A DNA stretch of 64,000 nucleotides from UBA5078 sp051252515 (GCA_051252515.1 JBPOFS010000006.1:124001-188000); one strand, 5' to 3'. Shown: positions 36,530 through 45,414, numbered from the stretch's first letter. The notes: generated by a model from the letters alone, not told the origin. Numbers and translations: made by a program.

Positions 36530-37128
36530 TATGCATTCACCCCGTCTTCACCAATCACAAGAACACTTTCAGACTCGTAGTAGTACGGCGGCACCTGCAT
36601 GTTTCGCGAAGCAGGTGAACCCTGATATACGCGGCCAGCAAGATCGAAACGTGAACCGTGGCAAGGACAGAAGAAACCGCCTTTCCATTGTTCATCAAAC
36701 GATTCAGCGCGTACGGCAACATGCGGGGTCGGAGAGCAGAACAAGTGTGGGCACAAGCCAACCAATACCAGAATCTCTGGCTCACGCGAGCGGAACTCGT
36801 TTGTAGCGTATTCCGGTTGCTCAGGCTGGTTTGAGCTAGGATCTTGTAAGCGAGAGTCTTGCCCTGGTAAAGCAGCAAGCGCCTCTTCTGAGCGGCGAAC
36901 AACAAATATAGGTTTGCCGCGCCACGCTGGAATAGGACCCAAAATAGCACCCGGTTCGATAGAACTAATGTCTATTCGAACTGACGCACCAGCCGCACGG
37001 GCTTTAGCGCTTGGGCTCCAAGACCCAACGAATGGCACAACTGCGCCCACTACTCCGGCAACACCTACAATAGAGGTGGACCCCAATAAAAAACGTCTGC
37101 GGCCAGAATCAGTACCGTCTTCACTCAC
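36529..37128 (-). CDS. petA: Rieske iron-sulfur subunit of the bc1 complex
   Basis: 199 residues. N-terminal twin-arginine type anchor (G-R-R-R-F-L-L-G, about 8-35), hinge rich in Ala/Gly, then the Rieske head. Cluster box II is normal (C-P-C-H-G-S). Box I reads C-P-H-L-F-C instead of the usual C-T-H-L-G-C: the two ligands and both disulfide cysteines are kept, but the Thr and Gly are changed. The start is a GTG at 37128 with AGGAG 9 bases upstream. First gene of the operon; downstream is the b/c1 fusion. Confidence 0.95.
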   Translation of the reverse strand: MSEDGTDSGRRRFLLGSTSIVGVAGVVGAVVPFVGSWSPSAKARAAGASVRIDISSIEPGAILGPIPAWRGKPIFVVRRSEEALAALPGQDSRLQDPSSNQPEQPEYATNEFRSREPEILVLVGLCPHLFCSPTPHVAVRAESFDEQWKGGFFCPCHGSRFDLAGRVYQGSPASRNMQVPPYYYESESVLVIGEDGVNA

Positions 37129-37154
37129 CGTGTTATCTCCTGAGCATTGGTCAT

Positions 37155-37179
37155 AAAAAAATCCCTCATAGTTTATGAG
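37155..37179 (-). promoter_or_regulatory. Terminator-like hairpin in the petA leader
   Basis: On the minus strand CTCATA-aac-TATGAG (complement of 37165-37179) is followed by GGA and a T7 run, about 27 bases before the petA GTG. The stem is only 6 bp and AU rich. It could be a weak attenuator or chance. The remaining stretch up to the rpsI terminator (about 37180-37348) shows no gene and no clear -35/-10 pair. Confidence 0.3.
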
Positions 37180-37348
37180 AGAGTCGAGAATAGAAACTGA
37201 AAGCGAGATCGATGACTCTTTCCCGAATACAGTGACTGCGCAATTTGCGGCGAATGGTAGCGGAGAACGCAGATTTTTTCAAGAAGTAATATAAGAAGGG
37301 GTATAGCAAGAAGTTGATTTGTATGAGGAATTTTTATTTTTAGCACAT

Positions 37349-37389
37349 AAAAAAAGCGCCGCCATCAAATAGATAGCTGCGCTTTTTTT
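37349..37389. terminator. Intrinsic terminator after rpsI
   Basis: AAAAAAAGCGC (37349-37359) pairs with GCGCTTTTTTT (37379-37389). On the minus strand the T run follows the GC stem, as for a Rho-independent terminator, about 75 bases past the rpsI stop and ahead of petA. Symmetric, so it could work in both directions. Confidence 0.75.
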
Positions 37390-37464
37390 GATAAGGGCTT
37401 TCGCAGTGCAAAAACCCTATCAAGCCCTTTCGTAAACTGCAGAAAGGCGCGTTTAAATAATAGA

Positions 37465-37857
37465 TTAACGCTTGGAGAACTGTGGCTTCTTACGCGCTTT
37501 ACGCAGACCAACTTTCTTACGCTCTACAGCACGCGCGTCACGTGTGACGAAACCTGCTTTACGAAGCGTAGGACGTAACTCACCGTCGTATTCCATCAAA
37601 GCACGAGTGATTCCGTGACGAATCGCGCCAGCTTGACCGAAGCTACCACCGCCTTTCACTGTTACTTTAATATCGAACTTTCCAGACAGCTCAACCAATT
37701 CAAGAGGCTGCTGAACAATCATACGAGCAACTTCGCGACCGAAAAAACCGTCTAGCGTGCGCTTGTTGATTGTGATAGCACCAGTGCCTTTAGTAAGGAA
37801 GACTCTTGCTGTAGCAGTCTTGCGTCGACCTGTGCCGTAATATTGTGTCGTAGACAT
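37465..37857 (-). CDS. rpsI: 30S ribosomal protein S9
   Basis: 130 residues, full length. N-terminal Y-Y-G-T-G-R-R-K-T-A-T-A-R and the C-terminal basic tail ending K-K-P-Q-F-S-K-R that reaches the decoding centre are typical. Follows rplM by 18 bases; the pair is universal in bacteria. Confidence 0.99.
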   Translation of the reverse strand: MSTTQYYGTGRRKTATARVFLTKGTGAITINKRTLDGFFGREVARMIVQQPLELVELSGKFDIKVTVKGGGSFGQAGAIRHGITRALMEYDGELRPTLRKAGFVTRDARAVERKKVGLRKARKKPQFSKR

Positions 37858-37875
37858 CGTTTGTTATAAACCTCT

Positions 37876-38304
37876 TTACAGTGTCAGCGCTTGCGGTTGC
37901 TGTGCCGTGTGTGGATGCTCAGTGCCAGCGTATACTTTTAGCTTCTTAAACATTGCACGACCAAGTGGTGTGCGTGGCAACATGCCCTTAACAGCTAGCT
38001 TAATTACGCGCTCTGGTGCTCGATCGATCAATTTGCCGAAAGCAATTTCTTTCAAGCCGCCAGGAAATGCAGAGTGAGAGTAATAGATCTTATCTGTCAC
38101 TTTCTTACCAGTAACGGCTACTTTCTCAGCATTGATCACGACAATATAGTCGCCAGTATCAACGTGAGGAGTGTATTCAGGCTTGTTCTTACCACGTAAG
38201 CGAGTGGCAATTTCCGTAGCCATGCGACCCAGAGTCTGTCCCTCTGCATCTAGGACTAACCAGTTGTGTTCAACATTCTGCGGTTTCGCAATAAAGGTCT
38301 TCAT
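37876..38304 (-). CDS. rplM: 50S ribosomal protein L13
   Basis: 142 residues, full length; M-K-T-F start and the conserved H-V-D-T-G-D-Y and G-M-L-P-R-T-P-L-G-R motifs. AAAGGAG lies before the ATG. In E. coli L13 represses its own mRNA; a leader of about 33 bases precedes the ATG here, but I cannot confirm the same control. Confidence 0.99.
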   Translation of the reverse strand: MKTFIAKPQNVEHNWLVLDAEGQTLGRMATEIATRLRGKNKPEYTPHVDTGDYIVVINAEKVAVTGKKVTDKIYYSHSAFPGGLKEIAFGKLIDRAPERVIKLAVKGMLPRTPLGRAMFKKLKVYAGTEHPHTAQQPQALTL

Positions 38305-38343
38305 TAACTTTCACCAAAGGAGCATTGTCTTCAAGGAGCGCGA

Positions 38344-38372
38344 ATACTACCGAAGCAACTTTAAATATTCAA
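38344..38372 (-). promoter_or_regulatory. rplM-rpsI promoter
   Basis: TTGAAT (complement of 38367-38372), 17-base spacer, TAGTAT (complement of 38344-38349), then a GC-rich TCGCGCTCC discriminator, as usual for growth-rate controlled ribosomal promoters. Confidence 0.6.
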
Positions 38373-38440
38373 GCGCTGTGCAACTAAAAATGGCAAAAAG
38401 CCGAAATTGTTGATACGCCACCCACTAATTTCGCCAAAGT

Positions 38441-39574
38441 TTAAGGCCGATGCTCTCTTCCTAGGTACTCTTGCGACTGCATCTCTAGCAATCGAGACTG
38501 AGTACGCTCGAAGACAAAAGCCAATTCTTTGCCCGTATAAAGCTCTAGCAAAGGCACTTTCGCGGAGATTATTAACTTCACATGCCGATCATACAGCTCG
38601 TCCACCAAACTTACAAAACGTCTTGCTAAATCATCATTTCGGCCATCAAACTGAGGAACATCGCTCAATATGATCGCTTGGTACAACCTGGCCAACTCTA
38701 TATAGTCATAGGCACTGCGAGGGCCGTCGCATAAAGCCGCACAATCAAACCAAACCGTATCCTGCGCACGCATCCGCGTAACGATCTGTCGCCCAAGCAC
38801 TTCTACCGCCACATCTTTCTCTACATCGCCATGATCAGCGAGGCGCGCAAAACACGACAGCAACCCCGCTTCAGCCTCTGCCCCCAAAGGGCTGTAATAG
38901 ATACTAGCCTGCTGCAAGGCTCGTAAACGGTAGTCTACGCCCCCATCCAACTCCAGCACTTGGGTATGTTGTTGTAGCAACGCTATCGCGGGCAAAAAAC
39001 GCTCACGTTGAAGACCGTTGTCATACAATTTGTTTGGCACAATATTAGAGGTCGTCACAAACACCACTCCCTCCCCTATTAGATGAGTCAGAAGCCCGCC
39101 TAAAATCATGGCGTCCCCAATATCGGAAACAAAGAACTCATCAAAACAAATGACCCGCGCTTCTTGGGCGATATTTTTGGCCACCTGCTCCAATGGGTTC
39201 TTTTGTTGCTTCAGCAAGCTGAGCTCGTGATGAACGCGCTGCATAAAGCGATGAAAGTGCGTTCGCATTTTCTTATCGAACGGAAGGCTGTCGTAAAACA
39301 CGTCCATCAAATATGTCTTTCCCCGGCCCACACCCCCATAAATATAGAGGCCTTTGACAGGCTCAGGGGCGCTCGATGGCGTTCCAGACACTCGACTCCA
39401 TAGCTTGCCCAATACACCGGGAGCGCTTTCAGGCATAGCTATCAAATCATCATACAGGCGCTGAAAATGCTCTATTGCATTGGCCTGCGCGGCGTCTTTT
39501 TGTAACACCCCCTCTTCGATATCACGCCTATAACGCTGTATTGGAGACAATTGAACTGACTTAGACACAGACAT
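38441..39574 (-). CDS. zapE: Cell division ATPase ZapE (AFG1-like)
   Basis: 377 residues. Walker A G-G-V-G-R-G-K-T at 80-87, Walker B F-D-E-F-F-V-S-D-I, and the AFG1 arginine-rich segments. ZapE interacts with FtsZ and acts late in constriction, mainly under stress. It lies divergent from zapG, another division gene; the 241-base gap between them (39575-39815) holds no gene I can support. Confidence 0.95.
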   Translation of the reverse strand: MSVSKSVQLSPIQRYRRDIEEGVLQKDAAQANAIEHFQRLYDDLIAMPESAPGVLGKLWSRVSGTPSSAPEPVKGLYIYGGVGRGKTYLMDVFYDSLPFDKKMRTHFHRFMQRVHHELSLLKQQKNPLEQVAKNIAQEARVICFDEFFVSDIGDAMILGGLLTHLIGEGVVFVTTSNIVPNKLYDNGLQRERFLPAIALLQQHTQVLELDGGVDYRLRALQQASIYYSPLGAEAEAGLLSCFARLADHGDVEKDVAVEVLGRQIVTRMRAQDTVWFDCAALCDGPRSAYDYIELARLYQAIILSDVPQFDGRNDDLARRFVSLVDELYDRHVKLIISAKVPLLELYTGKELAFVFERTQSRLLEMQSQEYLGREHRP

Positions 39575-39815
39575 TTTGAGGTTTCAACTTGGCGATTTAT
39601 TTGAGTGAGGATATGCAAGGCAGGGCATTCTACGGCAAATTGAACAAGGCCCGCCAGTCGCAACAGCCTACGCCCCACACAGTCACCCAAGCATGACACA
39701 ACAAAAGACCGGAATTTCATCGCCCAGAGAGCACTATTTCAGGCTATACTTGTACAATTGAATTTTCAGAGCAACTATCAAAGGTTCGCTCACAAACAAG
39801 AGGCATTGTTTAAAG

Positions 39816-40268
39816 ATGTTATGGTTGACCGGAATTGGCTGTCTCATAGTTGGCATCGCAATTGGCTATTTAGTGGCCGGACGCATAAACACAACCCCGA
39901 ACAAAGTCACAGAGCTTGAGCAAAAGCTACAAGACCTGCAGCGCAATCATGCGCATTACCGTGATGAAGTGAGCGATCATTTCAGTACAACCGCTGAACT
40001 CGTCCAGCAAATGACCGACAGCTACAAAGATGTGTACCAGCATCTGGCTAGTGGAGCGCAAGATCTTTGCAGCACTGATGTGGCCAGCAAGTTGCTCCCT
40101 ACAAGCAACGACGGCGTATTTGGGGCTGTCGCCCATGACGATGATGACGACGACGATGACGAATTACAGGCACCGAAAGATTACGCACCACGCCAAAACC
40201 CTAATCAGGCCGGCGCCTTAGCCGAAGACTTCGGTCTAGAAAAAGTGAAAGAAGAAGAGAAGGAATAA
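39816..40268 (+). CDS. zapG: ZapG / YhcB (DUF1043) membrane protein
   Basis: 150 residues. One N-terminal membrane helix (about 3-22, with the G-x-x-x-G-Y-L-V-A motif), a coiled coil (about 30-85) containing the family-typical Y-R-x-x-V-x-x-H-F segment, then a disordered acidic tail. YhcB links envelope growth and division and divides its locus with zapE in many gammaproteobacteria. Odd: an eight-Asp run at 108-115 coded by a GAT/GAC repeat. Confidence 0.92.
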   Translation: MLWLTGIGCLIVGIAIGYLVAGRINTTPNKVTELEQKLQDLQRNHAHYRDEVSDHFSTTAELVQQMTDSYKDVYQHLASGAQDLCSTDVASKLLPTSNDGVFGAVAHDDDDDDDDELQAPKDYAPRQNPNQAGALAEDFGLEKVKEEEKE

Positions 40269-40298
40269 GCTTCCACCCTCTAATCCTTGCTTTTCACA

Positions 40299-40326
40299 TT
40301 GACTCCCAAAAAGTTGCCCCCATATT
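40299..40326 (+). promoter_or_regulatory. Putative cysD-cysNC promoter
   Basis: TTGACT (40299-40304), 16-base spacer, CATATT (40321-40326). The -35 matches 5 of 6, the -10 4 of 6. The predicted start falls inside the palindrome that follows directly. Confidence 0.5.
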
Positions 40327-40350
40327 GCGTACCTGGTTAACCAGGTACGC
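40327..40350. promoter_or_regulatory. Perfect 24-bp palindrome over the predicted cysD start site
   Basis: GCGTACCTGGTT at 40327-40338 is followed at once by its exact inverted copy (40339-40350). It begins right after the predicted -10 and ends 30 bases before the cysD ATG. Possible operator, or a hairpin closing zapG; there is no T run after it. Confidence 0.6.
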
Positions 40351-40380
40351 CCATAAGCACTATAAGCGAATTTTAAACGT

Positions 40381-41289
40381 ATGACTGACTACAATCTGAC
40401 CCATCTCAAGCAACTAGAAGCCGAGAGCATTCATATCATCCGCGAAGTGGCTGCAGAATTTGACAACCCCGTCATGCTGTACTCAGTCGGTAAAGACTCC
40501 GCCGTAATGCTCCACCTTGCTATGAAGGCCTTTTACCCAGGCAAGCCACCGTTTCCACTTCTACATGTCGACACGACATGGAAGTTTAAAGAGATGATCG
40601 CATTTAGAGACTACATGGCTGAAAAGCTTGGTCTCGAGCTAATCGTCCACACTAATCAAGATGGCATTGACGCAGGGGTTGGGCCGTTTACTCATGGTAG
40701 CGAAAAGCATACCGACATCATGAAAACACAAGGCCTGCGCCAAGCACTTAACAAGTATAAGTTCGATGCCGCTTTTGGTGGTGCAAGACGGGACGAAGAA
40801 AAATCACGCGCCAAAGAACGCGTATTTTCCTTCCGTGACAAAAACCATGGTTGGGACCCTAAGAATCAACGCCCGGAGCTTTGGAATATTTATAATGGCA
40901 AAGTTAACAAAGGCGAAAGCATTCGCGTGTTTCCTTTGTCGAACTGGACCGAACTCGACATCTGGCAATACATCTATCTGAATGACATCGAAATTGTACC
41001 TTTGTACTTCGCCAAGCCACGCCCAGTCGTCAATATTGATGGCGTCGATATCATGGTCGATGATGAGCGCATGCCTATCAGCGACACACAAAAAATCGAA
41101 ACTAAGATGGTTCGCTTTCGCACACTAGGCTGTTACCCGCTCACCGGTGCTGTCGATTCAGAAGCAACAACATTGCCCGAGATCATTCAAGAGATGCTCT
41201 TGGCCACCACTTCTGAGCGCCAAGGCCGATTAATCGATAGCGACAAAGCAGGCTCCATGGAAGACAAAAAGCGAAAAGGCTACTTCTAG
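40381..41289 (+). CDS. cysD: Sulfate adenylyltransferase subunit 2 (CysD)
   Basis: Catalytic subunit of ATP sulfurylase, making APS from sulfate and ATP. 302 residues, PP-loop S-V-G-K-D-S at 35-40 and the conserved G-G-A-R-R-D-E-E-K-S-R-A-K-E-R stretch. Followed 60 bases later by its GTPase partner cysNC. Confidence 0.98.
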   Translation: MTDYNLTHLKQLEAESIHIIREVAAEFDNPVMLYSVGKDSAVMLHLAMKAFYPGKPPFPLLHVDTTWKFKEMIAFRDYMAEKLGLELIVHTNQDGIDAGVGPFTHGSEKHTDIMKTQGLRQALNKYKFDAAFGGARRDEEKSRAKERVFSFRDKNHGWDPKNQRPELWNIYNGKVNKGESIRVFPLSNWTELDIWQYIYLNDIEIVPLYFAKPRPVVNIDGVDIMVDDERMPISDTQKIETKMVRFRTLGCYPLTGAVDSEATTLPEIIQEMLLATTSERQGRLIDSDKAGSMEDKKRKGYF

Positions 41290-41349
41290 GCTCGCAACAC
41301 AAGCTTCCCTTTAGATTCACGACCAGTATACAGATCAGGCTCTATCACT

Positions 41350-43257
41350 ATGTCACATCAATCAGAACTCATTAGCACCGACATCAATGCCTACTTGGCA
41401 CAGCATGAGCGCAAAGAACTGCTCCGCCTGCTCACCTGTGGCAGTGTGGACGATGGAAAAAGCACACTGATTGGGAGACTGCTTCATGACTCCAAGATGA
41501 TCTATGAAGATCAGCTCAGCGCGATTAAAGCAGATAGTGTTAAATCCGGCACCACTGGCGGCGCCGTCGATCTCGCATTACTCGTCGACGGTCTTCAAGC
41601 CGAACGGGAACAAGGCATTACGATCGACGTTGCCTATCGTTATTTCTCTACCGCCAAACGAAAATTCATTATTGCCGACACTCCAGGCCACGAACAATAC
41701 ACTCGTAACATGGCCACTGGTGCCTCAACTTGTGACCTTGCCGTGATACTGATTGACGCAAGACACGGCGTGCAAGTGCAAACTCGTCGCCATAGCTTTA
41801 TTACGTCGTTACTCGGCATTAAACACATTGTCGTCGCCGTCAACAAAATGGATCTAGTGGATTTTGACGAGAAAGTGTATGAGGAAATCAAAGCGGATTT
41901 TATTCGCTTCAGTGAGCGCCTGCCCCAGGCAGACTTCCACTTCATTCCTATGTCGGCTCTTGCGGGTGATAACGTCGTCAACCCTAGCGCCAACATGCCT
42001 TGGTATACAGGCCAAACTCTTATGTCTTTATTTGAGACAGTAGAGATTGCAAAGAACCGCAACATGCAGGATTTGCGCTTCCCAGTGCAGTACGTCAATC
42101 GCCCCAATCTGAACTTCCGCGGCTTCTGCGGAACACTCGCCTCTGGCACTGTGCGCAAAGGGGATGAAGTCGTTGTACTACCCTCACAAAAGCGCAGCCG
42201 CATCAAATCGATTGTGACCTATGATGAAGAGTTAGAGCTGGCTCATACAGAAATGGCCGTGACGCTAACGATGGAAGATGAGATCGACATCAGCCGTGGC
42301 GACATGATTGTTCATGCAGATAACTACCCAGTGGTTACTGACAATTTTGCAGCAACTCTCGTGTGGATGACTGAAGAAGCGATGCTACCCGGCAAGCTTT
42401 ATGACTTTAAGTTCGGCACTAAAACTGTCACGGGTAAAGTGACGACTCTGCGCCACCGCACTGACGTCAATACTCTAGAAACCTCTCCGGCGCCGACACT
42501 AGAGCTCAATGAAATCGGCGAATGCGAAATCAACATTGATCAAGTCGTGTGTATTGATAGCTACACCTCGAATCGCAGCACTGGCGCGTTCATTGTCGTT
42601 GACAGAATGACCAATGTGACCATCGCAGCGGGCATGGTGAGCGTTGACTCCGGCAGCTCAAGTGTTCAGTGCGACAGTAGCGAAGCCAAAGCACACGTCA
42701 CCAAAGAAGAGCGAGCGGCACGCTATGGGCAAGATCCGGTCACGGTGATGTTTATCGGTATCTCCGGATCAGGAAAAACCACACTTGCACACGGTTTAGA
42801 GCGTCGCCTATTCGACATGGGTCGGATTAGCACCGTCCTAGACGGTAAGGCCATGCGCCTTGGTATAAGCAAAGGATTACCACACGACCAAGAAGGCCGT
42901 GCGGAAAATTTACGTCGCAGCGCCAACGTAGCAAGACTCTTGAACGAATCCGGTTTAATTTGTTGTGCATCGTTCGTTGCCCCGAACAAAGATTCGCGTG
43001 AGCATGCACAGGCAGTTATCGGCAAAGAACATTGCCTAATCATTTACCTGAACCCGGCGCTCGAAGCTTGCCGTCAACGTGATCCTAGCGGTCTTTATGC
43101 GGCAGCAGAACTATCAGGTTCGGCTGACCTGCCCGGCGTGTCGTTCCCTTACGACGAACCCGAGAATCCAGATCTTGTGCTCGACACCGAGACCCTATCG
43201 GTTGAAAAGTGTCTTTCTCAGGTTATTCGCCTAATGAAAGATCGTAAGATCATTTAA
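41350..43257 (+). CDS. cysNC: Bifunctional sulfate adenylyltransferase GTPase / APS kinase (CysN-CysC fusion)
   Basis: 635 residues. Residues 1 to about 450 are CysN, an EF-Tu-like GTPase that boosts CysD: G1 G-S-V-D-D-G-K-S-T at 31-39, D-T-P-G-H-E, N-K-M-D. Residues about 460-635 are APS kinase with its own P-loop G-I-S-G-S-G-K-T-T at about 470-478. The fusion makes PAPS in one enzyme and is common in pseudomonads and rhizobia. Confidence 0.98.
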   Translation: MSHQSELISTDINAYLAQHERKELLRLLTCGSVDDGKSTLIGRLLHDSKMIYEDQLSAIKADSVKSGTTGGAVDLALLVDGLQAEREQGITIDVAYRYFSTAKRKFIIADTPGHEQYTRNMATGASTCDLAVILIDARHGVQVQTRRHSFITSLLGIKHIVVAVNKMDLVDFDEKVYEEIKADFIRFSERLPQADFHFIPMSALAGDNVVNPSANMPWYTGQTLMSLFETVEIAKNRNMQDLRFPVQYVNRPNLNFRGFCGTLASGTVRKGDEVVVLPSQKRSRIKSIVTYDEELELAHTEMAVTLTMEDEIDISRGDMIVHADNYPVVTDNFAATLVWMTEEAMLPGKLYDFKFGTKTVTGKVTTLRHRTDVNTLETSPAPTLELNEIGECEINIDQVVCIDSYTSNRSTGAFIVVDRMTNVTIAAGMVSVDSGSSSVQCDSSEAKAHVTKEERAARYGQDPVTVMFIGISGSGKTTLAHGLERRLFDMGRISTVLDGKAMRLGISKGLPHDQEGRAENLRRSANVARLLNESGLICCASFVAPNKDSREHAQAVIGKEHCLIIYLNPALEACRQRDPSGLYAAAELSGSADLPGVSFPYDEPENPDLVLDTETLSVEKCLSQVIRLMKDRKII

Positions 43258-43278
43258 CAGAAGTATATTCTGAAGCAC

Positions 43279-43332
43279 CCAGCGCCAGTGCCTTAGCGAT
43301 TCCACAAAGGAACGCTAAAGCACTGGCGCTGG
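43279..43332. terminator. Long 20-bp stem-loop between convergent cysNC and the Nif3-like gene
   Basis: 43279-43298 pairs with 43313-43332 with a single mismatch (C opposite A), and the 14-base loop contains a further TTCC/GGAA pairing. It starts 21 bases past the cysNC stop and ends 7 bases before the stop of the minus-strand gene. No T run on either side, so perhaps a two-way barrier rather than a classic intrinsic terminator. Confidence 0.65.
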
Positions 43333-43339
43333 AGGTTTA

Positions 43340-44101
43340 TTACACCGGATTATCTATATCGATGAATTGATGTTCGATATCCAATTTACTCGCTAAGTAA
43401 TCGGCTACTGCCTGCACTCCATAGCGCTCAGTTGCATGATGCCCAGCCGCGAAAAAATGCATCCCAGTTTCACGAGAAAAATGCACGGTTTGTTCCGAAG
43501 CCTCCCCTGTGACATACGCATCAACACCTGCTTGCTGGGCCAATTCAATAAAATTCTGTGCAGCCCCGGTACACCAAGCTACCGTACGAATCGGCTTTGC
43601 CTCTCCTTCTATATGTAAAGGTTTTCGCCCAAGTCGCTGCTCCAATAACTCAACAAACTCACTGCCCGTCAGCGGAGCCTCTAACTCTCCAGTAAGACCA
43701 ATACTATTATTGTTCTGCTTCCCTAAGTCTCCAGTCGTTTTAAATCCTAACAAACGCCCAAGGGCCGCATTGTTGCCATACTCAGGGTGCACATCTAGCG
43801 GCAGATGGTAGGCTAGCAAAGAAATATTGTGCTTTAACAAAGCCTCTACTCGTTTCTTTTTAATCCCACTGATGCTCTCACTCTCTCCCTTCCAGAAGTA
43901 ACCATGATGCACTAGTAGCAAATCAGCTTTTTCTTCTATGGCTCTATCGATAAGCGCTTGGCAAGCGGTGACGCCAGTGACGACACGTTGAACCCGCTCC
44001 TTTCCCTCGACTTGCATGCCATTAGGGCAATAGTCGCGAAATTGTTCTGGGCGCAAAAGCGTCTTGAGTACTTTGAGGATTTCGTCGCGGGTAGTAGACA
44101 T
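43340..44101 (-). CDS. Nif3-like dinuclear metal centre protein (YbgI family)
   Basis: 253 residues, typical for the YbgI/NIF3 family that forms toroidal hexamers with two metals per subunit. Visible metal-site motifs: V-H-H-G at about 63, A-Y-H-L-P-L-D, and the C-terminal G-H-H-A-T-E. Function is not settled (GTP cyclohydrolase I type 2-like and cell-wall roles have been proposed). Divergent from the AlgW-like protease gene, as in Pseudomonas. Confidence 0.93.
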   Translation of the reverse strand: MSTTRDEILKVLKTLLRPEQFRDYCPNGMQVEGKERVQRVVTGVTACQALIDRAIEEKADLLLVHHGYFWKGESESISGIKKKRVEALLKHNISLLAYHLPLDVHPEYGNNAALGRLLGFKTTGDLGKQNNNSIGLTGELEAPLTGSEFVELLEQRLGRKPLHIEGEAKPIRTVAWCTGAAQNFIELAQQAGVDAYVTGEASEQTVHFSRETGMHFFAAGHHATERYGVQAVADYLASKLDIEHQFIDIDNPV

Positions 44102-44235
44102 TCGAATTCACCTTCACATAACAAGTAATTACTCGCATAATGGGCGCATATGATGCCGCGCCAACGCAATGCGTTCGATTTTGTCGCGTATGGTATCAGA
44201 CTCATGCAATGCCGCCTGAGTCCTTGCGAGAATTC

Positions 44236-45414
44236 ATGAAAAAGCTTTTAGAATTTATTGGTTGGCCCACTGTTGCCGGCATATTGTTTGCCATGATCTT
44301 AGTGCAATACCAGCAGATTAATAAGCTGGGAGATGCACTGATGCAGCCATCTCCTGAGCCAACGATACAAAGCGAGGAGCTCCCTTTCTCATTGGCCGAT
44401 GCTGTCGATCTCGCAGCCCCTTCCGTCATTAGTATCCACTCCACTATTCGACAACAAATCCAACTTCCTCCAGAAGAAGAAATTCCGCCTATGTTTCGCA
44501 ATTTATTGCAAAACATTCCAGCAGAGCGATCCTATAGTAGTCTCGGTTCTGGCGTGATTGTCAGCAATGAGGGACACGTGCTTACTTCCCTGCACGTCAT
44601 TGAAGGGGCCGAAGATATCGAAGTCCGCTTCGGTGACAACGCATCAAAAACCATCATCACCCCAGCTAAGCTCGTTGGGTCCGATGCCAGCACAGACCTG
44701 GCCTTGCTTAAGATTGATGCCGACGAATTGCCACGCGCGATCCCCATCGGCTCCTCCAACGCCGTGCGAGTCGGCGACACAGTGCTAGCCATCGGTTTCC
44801 CGAGCCAAGAGTTGATAAGTCAAAAGTCTGTGTCACGAGGCATCGTCAGCGCTTTAGGGATCCCACAAGACGGCCTTCCCATTGTTGACTATATCCAGAC
44901 CGATGCTGCCATCAATTACGGCAACTCCGGCGGAGCGCTCGTTAACACCAGAGGCGAGCTCATTGGCATCAACTCGTTTATTTACTCTCAGTCCGGTGGC
45001 TCCGATGGTATTGGCTTTGCAGTGCCTATTAACAAGGCAATGGGAGTGGTCGATCAACTGCTAGCTTTCGGTGAGGTCACCCCTGGGTATCTTGGGGTTA
45101 TTACTGGTGAAATGCTTACTCGAGAGAGTAGCCTCAATTTCTTTGGTCGCGCAGATGTTTCTGGGCTACTTATTGAACAGGTCAATGCTGCCAGCCCTGC
45201 GGAACAAGCTGGAATCGAGGCTGGCGACGTGATGACAGCCATCGACGCCATCGTCATTACGGATGTCATTGGAGCCATTGACCAAATCAATCGAAAGGCC
45301 CCTGGGCAGATGGTGAATCTCAGTATTTATCGTCAAGGCGAGACCTTAGTCATTCCCGTACAACTTGGAACAGGAACCTCCGCTTATCGAATCCCGGAGA
45401 TTCCTAGTAACTAA
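44236..45414 (+). CDS. algW: Periplasmic serine protease, DegS/AlgW type
   Basis: About 392 residues from the ATG at 44236: one membrane anchor (about 6-24), trypsin-like domain with H120, D154 and S231 (G-N-S-G-G-A), and a single C-terminal PDZ domain (about 285-375). One PDZ plus a membrane anchor is the DegS/AlgW form, the first protease in sigma-E (AlgU) activation by misfolded porins. The frame is open to 44140, but MKKLLEFIG is the better start. Its stop overlaps the stop of the convergent hisD by 3 bases. Confidence 0.93.
   Translation: MKKLLEFIGWPTVAGILFAMILVQYQQINKLGDALMQPSPEPTIQSEELPFSLADAVDLAAPSVISIHSTIRQQIQLPPEEEIPPMFRNLLQNIPAERSYSSLGSGVIVSNEGHVLTSLHVIEGAEDIEVRFGDNASKTIITPAKLVGSDASTDLALLKIDADELPRAIPIGSSNAVRVGDTVLAIGFPSQELISQKSVSRGIVSALGIPQDGLPIVDYIQTDAAINYGNSGGALVNTRGELIGINSFIYSQSGGSDGIGFAVPINKAMGVVDQLLAFGEVTPGYLGVITGEMLTRESSLNFFGRADVSGLLIEQVNAASPAEQAGIEAGDVMTAIDAIVITDVIGAIDQINRKAPGQMVNLSIYRQGETLVIPVQLGTGTSAYRIPEIPSN

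Noticed and set aside
41640..42206. A 188-codon frame antisense to cysNC
   Set aside because: Shadow of the CysN GTPase domain; no family resemblance and no start signals.
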